Of a stretch of 64,000 nucleotides of DNA, positions 44,715-58,299 are shown piece by piece. The stretch is from Brucella intermedia LMG 3301. GTDB taxonomy: Bacteria > Pseudomonadota > Alphaproteobacteria > Rhizobiales > Rhizobiaceae. A program made the translations under genes and the position numbers. Each line of letters opens with the position of its first letter. Position 1 is the stretch's first letter. The stretch spans positions 1,297,001 through 1,361,000 of the forward strand of contig NZ_ACQA01000002.1 in the NCBI RefSeq assembly GCF_000182645.1, in the 5' to 3' direction. Under the pieces are notes generated by a model. The model was not told the DNA's origin. It searched no databases and saw nothing but the letters and a program-made list of their open reading frames with translations.

Positions 44715-46166
44715 ACGCGGTAAGACCGAACTCCCCATCAGATCGGCATCGATGGCGTGCGCTGCCTGACGGCCTTCGCGGATGGCCCAGACGACGAGCG
44801 ACTGGCCACGGCGCACATCGCCCGCCGCATAGAGCTTGTCGACATTGGTGCGGTAATCCCGCTCATTGGCCTTGACCGACTTTGAACCACGGCGGTCGGT
44901 GGCAATTTCGAGCTTGTCGCCCAGTTCCTTGACCACGCTGTTTTCTGCCGGGCCGGCAAAGCCGATAGCGATGAAGGCGAGGTCGGCCTTGATGAAGAAC
45001 TCAGAGCCGGCAATGGGTTTGCGCTTTTCATCGACCTGACAGCACTTCACATGGGTAAGACGACCGTCTTCGCCGATGAATTCCAAGGTCGCCACCTGAA
45101 ACTCGCGCGATGCGCCTTCCGCCTGGCTGGAGGACGTGCGCATCTTGGTCGCCCAATAGGGCCAGACGCTGAGCTTGTCTTCCTTTTCCGGCGGTTGCGG
45201 GCGAATGTCGAGCTGGGTGACGTTGACCGCGCCCTGACGAAACGCGGTGCCCACGCAATCCGAAGCCGTATCGCCGCCGCCGACCACTACGACGTGCTTG
45301 CCGCCAGCCAGAATTGGAGCCGAAGCCCAGGCGACGGATTCGATATTTTCGCGGCCCACCCGGCGGTTCTGCTGCACCAGATAAGGCATGGCATCATGCA
45401 CGCCTTCCAGATCAGCCCCCGGAATGCCCGCCGGACGCGGCGTTTCCGATCCACCCGAATAAAGCACGGCATCATAGGTATCGAGGAGGCCGCGCAGCGG
45501 CTTATCCACGCCGATATTCACGCCGCACAGGAAGCGGACGCCCTCGCCTTCCATCTGTGCGATGCGGCGGTCGATCAGGTGCTTTTCCATCTTGAAATCG
45601 GGAATGCCGTAGCGCAGCAGGCCACCGGGACGGCTTTCGCGCTCATAGACGTCGACCATGTGACCGGCGCGGGCCAGCTGCTGCGCGGCCGCGAGACCCG
45701 CCGGGCCGGAACCGATGATGGCGACCGACTTGCCGGTCTTGTTGGCGGCGGGCTGCGGCACGATATAGCCCAACTCATATGCCTTGTCGCCGAGCGCCTG
45801 TTCGACCGTCTTGATCGCAACCGGCGTATCTTCAAGGTTCAGCGTGCAGGCTTCCTCGCAGGGCGCAGGACAGACGCGACCCGTGAATTCCGGGAAATTA
45901 TTGGTCAAATGCAGGTTGCGGATCGCCTGATCCCAGTTGTTGTTATAGACGAGATCGTTCCAATCCGGGATCTGGTTGTGCACCGGGCAGCCCGTCGGCC
46001 CATGGCAGAACGGAATGCCGCAATCCATGCAGCGTGCCGCCTGCTTCTGCACTTCACCATCCGTCATTGGAATGGTGAACTCGCGGAAGTGACGGATACG
46101 ATCCGACGCTGGCTGGTACTTTGCCACCTGCCGGTCGATTTCAAGAAAACCAGTTACCTTACCCAT
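44712..46166 (-). CDS. gltD: Glutamate synthase (NADPH) small subunit
   Basis: From ATG 46166 (GAGAGGAGAATAAT upstream) the product has 484 residues. The N-terminal domain has cysteine clusters CMDCGIPFCHGPTGCPVHNQ and CPAPCEEACTLN for [4Fe-4S] centres, then FAD and NADPH sites SVAIIGSGPAGLAAAQQLAR and HVVVVGGGDTASDCVG. It feeds electrons to GltB. It lies 81 bp downstream of gltB on the same strand. Confidence 0.95.
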   Translation of the reverse strand: MGKVTGFLEIDRQVAKYQPASDRIRHFREFTIPMTDGEVQKQAARCMDCGIPFCHGPTGCPVHNQIPDWNDLVYNNNWDQAIRNLHLTNNFPEFTGRVCPAPCEEACTLNLEDTPVAIKTVEQALGDKAYELGYIVPQPAANKTGKSVAIIGSGPAGLAAAQQLARAGHMVDVYERESRPGGLLRYGIPDFKMEKHLIDRRIAQMEGEGVRFLCGVNIGVDKPLRGLLDTYDAVLYSGGSETPRPAGIPGADLEGVHDAMPYLVQQNRRVGRENIESVAWASAPILAGGKHVVVVGGGDTASDCVGTAFRQGAVNVTQLDIRPQPPEKEDKLSVWPYWATKMRTSSSQAEGASREFQVATLEFIGEDGRLTHVKCCQVDEKRKPIAGSEFFIKADLAFIAIGFAGPAENSVVKELGDKLEIATDRRGSKSVKANERDYRTNVDKLYAAGDVRRGQSLVVWAIREGRQAAHAIDADLMGSSVLPR

Positions 46167-46247
46167 ATTATTCTCCTCTCGCTGTGCGAGGCTCGCGGTG
46201 CCGTGCGCCATCCCAGGCGCACAAGCACTGCGTTTTGACGATAGCAC

Positions 46248-50999
<4,752 letters not shown>

Positions 51000-51742
51000 C
51001 GTCATTCCCTCCGTTTGGCCCTCATCATGAGGTGCGCGATCAGTATATACCGAGATGGTGTGACAACCATCCCGCCGTTGCTTTGCATATAAAGGAAGCC
51101 TTATCGACAAGGCGTTGGACGAGGTTCCGGACGAGCGGCAAAGCCGATGCGAGGAACGATGTTTAGCGCCTTATTCTCATCAGGCTTGGACAGACGACAC
51201 CCAGCCCGCCGGAACGGCGCACTCGAATTCCTCCTGTCGCGGTCGGGGCGCCTGTTACCGCCAGGCGATCTGCCTGCGGGTTCCGGCGCCTCTTTCTGAA
51301 ACTTTCGGAGAGCGTTGCGTCGCTTCCGTTCGCATCAGCTTCTAATTGGACAGCATTGCTGTCCTAATTACGTATGACAGAATTCAAATTGCCTCACAAG
51401 ATGGAAACGCAATTTTTCTCGGCAACTTCCGTAATAAAATATCAAAAGCGGTGATTTTGTGGGCTTTAAATTGCGTTTGGCGGCCATTGCGTCAGTTTGG
51501 TCTCACGCCGTTTTCGTCTTTGATGCCTAAAAAATAGGCAGCGTGGCGGCATTTTTATCACAAGCAGCCCCAACCGCTTTTGCAGAAGGTTGCGCGCTAA
51601 CGGATACGCTCGAGCGCAGGAACCCAGTGAAATCGGCGCGTCGTGCTTTCCGAAAAGTGATTCCGATTCTCCAAACGATGCTGTAGACAGCCATAGACAC
51701 GAGGGCTGGCGACAGCCTGATTGAACGCATCCGGAGGAACAC
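51000..51742. promoter_or_regulatory. Long gltB-ltaE spacer with an inverted repeat at 51343-51370
   Basis: These 743 bases between divergent genes hold no convincing gene. A striking dyad TAATTGGACAGC-ATT-GCTGTCC(T)AATTA lies at 51343-51370, about 345 bp upstream of gltB and 370 bp upstream of ltaE. It could be an operator or the end of a small transcript. The stretch 51380-51540 is AT-rich. Confidence 0.4.
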
Positions 51743-52792
51743 GTGCATTTTGCGTCAGACAACTGGGCAGGTGCCCATCCGAAAATCGCCGAGAGCCTTT
51801 CATTGCATGCTGCGGGTTTTGCGGCAGCCTATGGCGCAAGTGAAATCGACAAGCGCGTCGAGCAACGGTTCAACGAACTGTTCGAGCGTGAAGTTGCCGT
51901 ATTCTTTGTCGGAACCGGGACCGCCGCCAACTCGCTGGCGCTTGCCAGCGTCAACCGGCCCGGGGGTGTTTCGCTGGTACACCGCGAGGCGCATGTGATC
52001 GAGGATGAATGCGGCGCGCCGGAATATTTCACCGGCGGGGCCCGTCTGCATCCGATTGACGGCGCACATGGCCGCATCGACCCCGAGCTTCTCAAGCGCG
52101 AACTGAAGCGGTTCAATCCGGCCTTCGTTCACGCCGGGCAGCCCATGGCTGTCAGCATCACGCAGGCGACCGAAGTCGGCACACTCTACCAGCCCGAGCA
52201 TATCGCCGCCATCTCCAAGATCTGCCGCGATGCAGGCCTGCCGCTGCACATGGACGGTGCACGCTTTGCCAATGCACTCGTTTCCCTGGACATGACGCCT
52301 GCCGAAATGACCTGGAAACAGGGTGTAGACATTGTTTCCTTCGGCGGCACGAAAAACGGTTGCTGGTGCGCCGAAGCTCTGGTCTTCATGGACCCTGCAC
52401 GCGCCAGGGACCTGCCGTTCATCCGCAAGCGCGCAGCGCAGCTCTTTTCCAAGACCCGTTTCGTGGCCGCCCAATTCGATGCTTATCTGCAAGACAATCT
52501 CTGGCTGGAACTGGCGCGTCATTCAAACGCGCTCGCAACGCGCCTTGCCGGCCATATCAATGCGTCGAGCCAGATGCGCCTTGCCTGGAAACCGGAAGCC
52601 AACGAGGTGTTCGCCATCATGAAACAGTCGGTCTATGACCGCCTGCGCAATGCCGGAGCGATTTTCTACGACTGGAACCCGCCGCATTCGGAAGTAAACC
52701 GCATCAGCGACGGCGAGATTTTCGCCCGTTTCGTCACGAGCTTCGCCAATACGGAAGAAGACGTGGACCGCTTCGCCGAATTGATTGCCTGA
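51743..52792 (+). CDS. ltaE: Low-specificity L-threonine aldolase
   Basis: GTG 51743, with GGAGGAACAC upstream, opens a 349-residue fold-type I PLP enzyme. The Lys that binds PLP is K204 in IVSFGGTKNGCWCAEAL; GTGTAANSLALASV and LPLHMDGARFANAL are typical. It splits threonine or allo-threonine to glycine and acetaldehyde in the cytosol. Confidence 0.92.
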   Translation: MHFASDNWAGAHPKIAESLSLHAAGFAAAYGASEIDKRVEQRFNELFEREVAVFFVGTGTAANSLALASVNRPGGVSLVHREAHVIEDECGAPEYFTGGARLHPIDGAHGRIDPELLKRELKRFNPAFVHAGQPMAVSITQATEVGTLYQPEHIAAISKICRDAGLPLHMDGARFANALVSLDMTPAEMTWKQGVDIVSFGGTKNGCWCAEALVFMDPARARDLPFIRKRAAQLFSKTRFVAAQFDAYLQDNLWLELARHSNALATRLAGHINASSQMRLAWKPEANEVFAIMKQSVYDRLRNAGAIFYDWNPPHSEVNRISDGEIFARFVTSFANTEEDVDRFAELIA

Positions 52793-52816
52793 CGCCTTTC
52801 AATAAGCATGGAAACT

Positions 52817-52850
52817 AAAAAAGGCGGCGCTTTGAGCGCCGCCTTCTTCG
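52817..52850. terminator. Bidirectional terminator between ltaE and hsp20
   Basis: GGCGGCGC (52823-52830) and GCGCCGCC (52836-52843) form an 8-bp stem; TTCTTCG follows on the plus side, and on the minus strand TTTTTTAG follows, so it is strongest for hsp20. Confidence 0.85.
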
Positions 52851-52868
52851 TACTTTGCAGGGAATGCT

Positions 52869-53339
52869 TTAATGCGCGGTTTTCGCCTCGATCTGCTGGG
52901 CGCTTTCCGAGCCAGCCTTGGTGACTTCGATCTTGCGCGGCTTCATCTGCTCCGGGATTTCGCGCTTGAGATCAATGTGCAGGAGGCCATTCTTGAGGCT
53001 CGCACCGGCGACTTCCACGAAGTCGGCAAGCTGGAAACGGCGCTCGAAAGCACGTGAAGCAATACCGCGATAGAGAACTTCACCGATATCGGAAGCATTC
53101 TCGTCGGCCTTCTGACCCTTCACGGTCAACTGGTTGCGATGTGCTTCGATTTCGAGTTCGCTTTCGGAAAAGCCCGCAACCGCCATGGTGATGCGATAGG
53201 TGTTTTCACCCGTGCGCTCGATATTATACGGCGGATAGGACTGGTTACCTTCCGGCGAAGCGAGCGTATCAAGCATGGTGAAAAGGCGATCGAAACCGAC
53301 CGTGGAACGATAAAGCGGGGAAAAATCTACGTGACGCAT
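52869..53339 (-). CDS. Small heat-shock protein Hsp20 (IbpA-like)
   Basis: A 156-residue alpha-crystallin-domain protein: N-terminal [20 protein letters not shown], the core [20 protein letters not shown] ... [10 protein letters not shown], and the conserved [13 protein letters not shown] near the C-terminus. It holds unfolded proteins under heat stress as an ATP-independent chaperone. The strong AGGAGG Shine-Dalgarno sequence 8 bases upstream of the ATG could be masked by leader RNA structure (see next entry). Confidence 0.93.
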   Translation of the reverse strand: MRHVDFSPLYRSTVGFDRLFTMLDTLASPEGNQSYPPYNIERTGENTYRITMAVAGFSESELEIEAHRNQLTVKGQKADENASDIGEVLYRGIASRAFERRFQLADFVEVAGASLKNGLLHIDLKREIPEQMKPRKIEVTKAGSESAQQIEAKTAH

Positions 53340-53400
53340 GTATTAGCCCTCCTTTAGAGCGACAAGATGCTTGTTCAGCATGATCTTTTCCAAACAGCGC
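53340..53400 (-). promoter_or_regulatory. Candidate ROSE-type RNA thermometer in the hsp20 leader
   Basis: Rhizobial small heat-shock genes often carry ROSE elements with a U(U/C)GCU sequence pairing with the Shine-Dalgarno region. Here TCGCTCT precedes AAAGGAGGGC, so GCUCU can pair with AGGGC (with one G-U) around the SD. The loop is short, so this is a candidate only. The rest of the gap to 53717 shows no gene. Confidence 0.35.
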
Positions 53401-53717
53401 CGGGGCTTGTCCGGGATCATGCAGGGCGGCGAAATTCCCTTATGGCGAATTCCTTGTTGCCGGCGGCCCCTTCCAGGCGACCGCAAAACTCATTTGGGAA
53501 CGGTTCTTTTTCATTTCAAGACCAGTAGCGCGCGAAGATTCATGAAACACGGGCTGTCACGCTGCGTAATAACTCCTGATCGATAGGGGGCTACATTCTT
53601 GAGGATTCGCCGCACAATGAACCCAAAATGAACATCATCTTTGGCGAGCGTTCAGCCGCTTGGGGCTAATGTCCCACCATGCCTGCTGCAAAGCGGGTTC
53701 ATCAAAGGATCACGGTT

Positions 53718-54116
53718 ATGAAAAAAGCTGTTCTTGCTTTTGCCGCACTTGCCACCGTCGCGACCGGTTTTGCGACGCCCACACTCGCAGCCGACAGCGG
53801 CCTGCGCGTTCAGGTTCAGTATTACGATGATGACGGCTATCGCCCGCCGCGTCCTTATCCGGGTCCCCGTCCCGGTTGGGATGGTGGCCCGGACCGCCGC
53901 CCGGGCTGGGGCGATGACTACGGTCGCCGCGACATCATGAGCCCGCGCCGTATCGCGCGCTCGCTGGAACGCCGCGGCTATGATGTCGGCGATATGCGCC
54001 TTAATCGCGACACTTATTTCGTCCGCGCCACACGGCCAAATGGCCGTCGTGTCATCGTTATGGTCGACGCCTATTCAGGCCGCATCGTCGGCGAACGTCG
54101 TCCGGGCGGTTACTGA
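53718..54116 (+). CDS. Secreted PepSY-like small protein
   Basis: From ATG 53718 (AAGGA 8 bases upstream) the product is 132 residues. A signal peptide (KKAVLAFAALATVATGFATP) is followed by a Pro/Gly/Asp/Arg-rich segment (PPRPYPGPRPGWDGG) and a C-terminal region ARSLERRGYDVGDMRLNRDT, FVRATRPNGRRVIVMVDAYS and GRIVGER, which resembles a PepSY-type fold. It is a periplasmic protein of unknown function; a strong terminator follows. Confidence 0.75.
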   Translation: MKKAVLAFAALATVATGFATPTLAADSGLRVQVQYYDDDGYRPPRPYPGPRPGWDGGPDRRPGWGDDYGRRDIMSPRRIARSLERRGYDVGDMRLNRDTYFVRATRPNGRRVIVMVDAYSGRIVGERRPGGY

Positions 54117-54178
54117 TCTCTCTTCATGTTTCTGAACAGATCGGCTGGCGTAACGTCCCTTGCACCGGCTGTTCTTTG

Positions 54179-54215
54179 AACCGGAAGTTCGCTCTCGAAC
54201 TTCCGGTTACTTTTT
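54179..54215 (+). terminator. Intrinsic terminator after the PepSY-like gene
   Basis: AACCGGAAGTTCG (from 54179) and CGAACTTCCGGTT (to 54208) form a 13-bp stem with a 4-nt loop, followed by ACTTTTTG. Confidence 0.92.
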
Positions 54216-54279
54216 GTCATCAATTGCTCCATTATGCTGGCAGCGCATATCCCAACCGAACAGAAAGGCTCGCAATCGG

Positions 54280-55272
54280 ATGTCGGAACTGCTTTTCGAA
54301 ACCGATGCGAACCCCGTCCCGCATGGGATAAGAGCCGGACTGCTTGAAGCACATGGGGGCAGGACGTTGCGCTATGCCATCCTGAAAGCCGAGACAAGGC
54401 CGATGCGGGGAACGGTGGTCCTGCTGCAGGGGCGCAACGAGTTCATTGAAAAATACTTTGAAACCATGGCCGACCTGAGTGCTCGCGGTTTCACGGTCCT
54501 GACTTTCGACTGGCGCGGACAAGGCGGCTCGACCCGACTGCTGAAGGATCGCCAGCGTGGCTATGTCCGCAGTTTCGATGACTATTCCGACGATCTCGAT
54601 CTAATCTTGAGCCAGATCGCTTTGCCTGACTGTCCGCCGCCCTTCTACGTCCTCGGTCACTCCGCAGGCGCGCTCGTGGCGCTCGCTTCAATGGGCAGGC
54701 TGACATCCCGTGTCAGCCGCATGGTGCTCTGTGCGCCCTTCATGGGGCTCGATGGTCAAAAACTCAGCGACGACAACGTACGCCGCATCGCCTCCGCCTT
54801 TCGATGGCTCGGCCTCGGGCGGGTTTATGCCTCCGGCGGACGCAGGCTTGCTTCCCGCCCCTTTGCAGGCAATCCGCTGACCAGCGACCCGGAGCGCTTC
54901 ATGCGGAATATGGAAATTCCACGTCTTCACCCCGACCTTGCGCTTGGCGGTCCCACAGCCCGCTGGCTCTGGAGCGCGCTCGAAACATCGCGGCGGATCA
55001 ACCAGCCGGATTTCTACGAAGGACCAACGGTGCCGGTTCTTATCGTCGCCGCCGGCGCGGATCGTGTGGTTTCCACGCCGGTGATCGAACGTTTTGTGGC
55101 GCGAACGCGCAATGTCTCACTGACGACGATTGCCGGCGCACGTCATGAAATGCTGCAGGAAGCCGATTTTTATCGGGAGCAGCTCTGGGCTGCCTTCGAT
55201 GCCTTCATTCCCGGATCGTCGGAAGTCGAGACCATGCCGGAGACCATTGAACCCGTAGCCTCCGGTATTTAG
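54280..55272 (+). CDS. Alpha/beta hydrolase, PldB-like lysophospholipase family
   Basis: From ATG 54280 the product has 330 residues with the serine-aminopeptidase/PldB layout: oxyanion strand GTVVLLQGRNEFIEKYFETM, FDWRGQGGS, nucleophile Ser in VLGHSAGALVAL, and the C-terminal ADRVVSTP and GARHEMLQE with the Asp and His of the triad. Probably a lysophospholipase or monoacylglycerol-type esterase in the cytosol. Its stop directly abuts the stop of the convergent phosphatase gene. Confidence 0.85.
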   Translation: MSELLFETDANPVPHGIRAGLLEAHGGRTLRYAILKAETRPMRGTVVLLQGRNEFIEKYFETMADLSARGFTVLTFDWRGQGGSTRLLKDRQRGYVRSFDDYSDDLDLILSQIALPDCPPPFYVLGHSAGALVALASMGRLTSRVSRMVLCAPFMGLDGQKLSDDNVRRIASAFRWLGLGRVYASGGRRLASRPFAGNPLTSDPERFMRNMEIPRLHPDLALGGPTARWLWSALETSRRINQPDFYEGPTVPVLIVAAGADRVVSTPVIERFVARTRNVSLTTIAGARHEMLQEADFYREQLWAAFDAFIPGSSEVETMPETIEPVASGI

Positions 55273-56055
55273 CTAGCTGTTGAGCAGATCGAGCGCTGCC
55301 CTGTGCAGTTCGGGAGAAGCGGCGGCGACAATGTCACCGCCCTTTTCCGCCGGGCCACCATCGCGTTGCGTCACCACACCGCCCGCCTGTTCAATCAGCG
55401 GGATGAGGGCAACGATGTCATAGGGCTGCAAACCGGCCTCGACCACAATATCGGCAAAGCCGCTTGCCAGCATGGCGAAGGCATAACAATCGACCCCGTA
55501 ACGCGACAGACGGACAGCATTTTCCAGCCGGTCGAAACCTCTGCGGTTGTCTCCCTTGAAGAGAGCAGGCGTCGTCGTGAACATCGTCGCATCGGCCAGG
55601 GCGGCGTTCTTGCGCACCGACAAACGGCGCGGCACATCTTCACCGCTGTGGCGGGCGAGATAGGCCCCATTGCCGTCGCTGTAGAAAAGTTCGCCGGTAA
55701 ACGGCTGCGACATCATTCCCGCCCTGGCATCGCCGTCGACGGTGAGGCCCAGAAGCGTGCCCCACACCGGCAGGCCGGAAATGAAGGCGCGGGTTCCATC
55801 GATGGGATCGATAACCCAGACATGGCTGCGGTCGATATTCTCTGGTCCGTATTCCTCACCCAGAATGCCATGGTCGGGAAAAGCCTCGCCAATCACCGCC
55901 CGAATCGCACGCTCCGCCGCGCGGTCTGCTTCGGTCACCGGATCGAAACCAACGCTATATTTGTTGTCTATTTCCGTCAGCTGACGAAAACGCGGAAGCG
56001 TTTCAGCAGCCGCAGCAGCAGCCACTTCGGAAAAAAATGCCTTGTCGATCAGCAA
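55273..56055 (-). CDS. hisN: Inositol-monophosphatase-family phosphatase, HisN-like
   Basis: The frame has no ATG near the family start; TTG 56055, with AGGAG 7 bases upstream, gives 260 residues. The metal sites are clear: D in SVGFDPVTEADRAAE, EE in HGILGEEYG, and the motif WVIDPIDGTRAFISGLPVWG, with GVDCYAFAMLASGFADIVVE near the C-terminus. In this group the branch is commonly histidinol-phosphate phosphatase, but a general inositol-phosphatase role (SuhB-like) is possible. Confidence 0.82.
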   Translation of the reverse strand: MLIDKAFFSEVAAAAAAETLPRFRQLTEIDNKYSVGFDPVTEADRAAERAIRAVIGEAFPDHGILGEEYGPENIDRSHVWVIDPIDGTRAFISGLPVWGTLLGLTVDGDARAGMMSQPFTGELFYSDGNGAYLARHSGEDVPRRLSVRKNAALADATMFTTTPALFKGDNRRGFDRLENAVRLSRYGVDCYAFAMLASGFADIVVEAGLQPYDIVALIPLIEQAGGVVTQRDGGPAEKGGDIVAAASPELHRAALDLLNS

Positions 56056-56194
56056 CCTCGAACTCCTGTTTCCAATGCATGGCGCGCGCTTGTGCAAACC
56101 TTGCTAATTTTGCCTATATAATGAGCATGACAAAATCAGCTCAAAAAATATGCTTGTTTTCTTGACGTTAGCGCCATTCAGACGTAACTTAAAT

Positions 56195-56284
56195 TCCTGA
56201 CAGGTTTTCCTGTCTATGCCTTTCGGGGCATTTCCTCCCTAGTCTTTGGCCGCGCTCGTATCGTTCGGGCGCGGTTCTTTTTAT
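56195..56284 (+). ncRNA. suhB/mmgR-type small RNA
   Basis: About 90 nt with three hairpins: GACAGG/CCTGTC, TGCC/GGCA (TTTCGG loop) and CCGCGC/GCGCGG followed by TTCTTTTT as terminator. Between the second and third is the unpaired CATTTCCTCCCTAG, the anti-Shine-Dalgarno-like segment characteristic of the Rfam suhB family (mmgR in Sinorhizobium). A promoter TTGACG (56162) with TAACTT (56185) precedes it. The name reflects location near suhB-like genes; here a HisN-like gene diverges on the other strand. Targets are not known. Confidence 0.75.
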
Positions 56285-56310
56285 CTGCGAGAGGAGCTTA
56301 AAGGAACGGC

Positions 56311-57201
56311 TTATTCCGCCGCCAGAGGAGGCGCGACAAAGAGATCATCCGGCAGGGATGTCAGGTCGCTCAGAAATCCATAGAGATCGGCGCAGAGCGT
56401 TTCAAAACCGGCAAGCTTATGCAGGCTCTGTTCATTCACATAGAGGCTTCTGTTGATCTCGATCTGGAGAGCATGGCAAGCGGTAGCTGGTCGTCCATAA
56501 TGCTCGGTGATAAAGCCACCTGCATAGGGCTTGTTGTGCGCAACCGTGTAACCCAGGTCCTGGAGGAGATCGATGGCAGCCTGCGTCAGCCTTTCGCTGC
56601 AAGAACGGCCGAAACGGTCGCCGACGATAAAATCCGGCCGTGACCCGACTTCACCGGGACGTGTGCCGCCCGGCATGGAGTGGCAGTCTATCAGCACCGC
56701 ATAGCCAAAACGCTGGCGCGTGGATTGAAGCAAAGCATCAAGCGTCTGATGATAAGGCTTGTAGAGATCTTCAATGCGGTAAAATGCTTCCGCGAGGGAA
56801 ATTCGGCCCGGATAAATCAACTGGCCCTCGCCGACCAGACGGGGCACCGTGCCAAGCCCACCAGCGACGCGCGCCGACTGGCTGTTCACGAAAGGCGGCA
56901 GCGGCTCGGCGAACATGCGCGGATCGAGCTCGTAGGCTTCACGATTCACATCCAGAAAAGCCCGCGGGAAATGCGCCTTGAGCAGGGGCGCCCCGAGCCG
57001 CACCGCCGAAGCAAACAAGTCATCGACGTAACAGTCTTCCGAATGGCGAATGCTCAAGGCATCCAGACGCGACGCTTCGATGAAGGAATGCGGGTAATAG
57101 CGTCCGCTATGCGGGGAATTAAAGACGAACGGAATGCGCTGTTCCGCCGGAGCGCATATCTCGAAGGGCGGTATCAGACTAAAATCGCGCTCCAAACTCA
57201 T
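56311..57201 (-). CDS. hutG: N-formylglutamate amidohydrolase
   Basis: A 296-residue protein of the FGase family: FVFNSPHSGRYYP, FPRAFLDVNREAYELDPRMF, and CHSMPGG with ADYGRPATACHALQIEINRS-like segments near the C-terminus (TEHYGRPATACHALQIEI). It would hydrolyse N-formylglutamate to formate and glutamate in histidine breakdown, but no other hut gene is nearby, so another deformylase role is possible. GGTGAAG precedes the ATG. It diverges from cpdR. Confidence 0.88.
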   Translation of the reverse strand: MSLERDFSLIPPFEICAPAEQRIPFVFNSPHSGRYYPHSFIEASRLDALSIRHSEDCYVDDLFASAVRLGAPLLKAHFPRAFLDVNREAYELDPRMFAEPLPPFVNSQSARVAGGLGTVPRLVGEGQLIYPGRISLAEAFYRIEDLYKPYHQTLDALLQSTRQRFGYAVLIDCHSMPGGTRPGEVGSRPDFIVGDRFGRSCSERLTQAAIDLLQDLGYTVAHNKPYAGGFITEHYGRPATACHALQIEINRSLYVNEQSLHKLAGFETLCADLYGFLSDLTSLPDDLFVAPPLAAE

Positions 57202-57509
57202 TCTTCACCCGTTCTCGACCGCAATAGTCAGGCCATTCGCCAACGATCCACGTTAATAACGTAACAAATTACGTCAGACAGCCCATGCGCGCAAATGGCC
57301 GGAAGACGAATCTTTCGAACCCTTCCCGGTGTCCATATGCGACAATCCTGTCACACTGAACAGCTTGTTGCCAAATACGCGCCATAACAATTAACATTCG
57401 TGCGAGCATTCATTCCATATTTACCAAAGAAGCGTTTTCTACGGTGGATATTGAGTCGTTAAGGGTCAGCTTTTGAGCGATGAACACGACACAGAATTCG
57501 GACGGAACA
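57202..57509. promoter_or_regulatory. hutG-cpdR divergent spacer
   Basis: 308 bp, AT-rich, no gene. TTAAC half-sites occur near 57392 (ATTAACATT) and TTAAGG near 57458, but no full TTAA-N7-TTAAC site was found. It should hold promoters for hutG and cpdR. Confidence 0.3.
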
Positions 57510-57872
57510 ATGAAGAGAATCCTTCTAGCTGAAGATGACAATGATATGCGCCGCTTCCTCGTCAAGGCGCTGGAAAAAGCCGGTTATCACGTGACGCACT
57601 TCGACAATGGTGCGAGCGCCTATGAAAGATTGCAGGAAGAGCCCTTCTCGCTTCTGCTGACCGACATCGTCATGCCGGAAATGGATGGTATCGAACTGGC
57701 GCGTCGCGCGACAGAAATCGATCCTGACCTGAAGATCATGTTCATTACAGGCTTTGCCGCTGTCGCGCTCAATCCCGATTCGGACGCACCGCGTGACGCA
57801 AAGGTGCTCTCCAAGCCGTTCCACCTGCGCGATCTGGTGAATGAAATCGAAAAAATGCTGATCGCCGCCTGA
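57510..57872 (+). CDS. cpdR: Single-domain response regulator CpdR
   Basis: From ATG 57510 the protein has 120 residues and only a receiver domain: acidic pocket LLAEDDNDMR, phospho-acceptor D52 in LLLTDIVMPEMDG, and the Lys in KVLSKPFHLRDL. The sequence is that of CpdR, which in the unphosphorylated state recruits substrates to ClpXP at the cell pole and is set by the CckA-ChpT phosphorelay. It therefore links to CtrA turnover. A start at 57480 would add 10 residues. No output domain is present. Confidence 0.92.
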   Translation: MKRILLAEDDNDMRRFLVKALEKAGYHVTHFDNGASAYERLQEEPFSLLLTDIVMPEMDGIELARRATEIDPDLKIMFITGFAAVALNPDSDAPRDAKVLSKPFHLRDLVNEIEKMLIAA

Positions 57873-57985
57873 GGCGATCCGGCGGATTTGCGGCCCTTTG
57901 TTTTGTCATCAACAAAAAGACGAAAAAACTTCATAAAAGGGCATTGACGGGCGCAACGCGATATGGTGTATGCGCCACATCGAAT

Positions 57986-58060
<75 letters not shown>

Positions 58061-58299
58061 TTCGAACTCCAAACAAATCAATTGGTTATGGAAAAGTAGC
58101 GTTGCTGATATGTAGCGCACTTCAGGTTTGTCGAGCCTGAAATGAACCTATTGGTTATTCGACCAAATCCACACGCCCAATAGCTTCAACCCATGCCGCA
58201 TGATGTGTTCGCCTCCATCAGGGAACGCTGTGGACCGCGCGGTATGCACCGCGAATGGGTGTTGGGGGCGCCAAGCCGCCCCTCGAGCTTCAAGGCCAA
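58061..58299. other. tRNA-Val downstream region with a hairpin
   Basis: No gene seen in the 239 bp. CGCGGT/ACCGCG with an ATGC loop (58238-58253) may end the convergent DUF4139 gene. An 8-nt repeat of the tRNA end (CACGCCCA) occurs near 58172, too short to argue for an attachment site. Confidence 0.35.
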
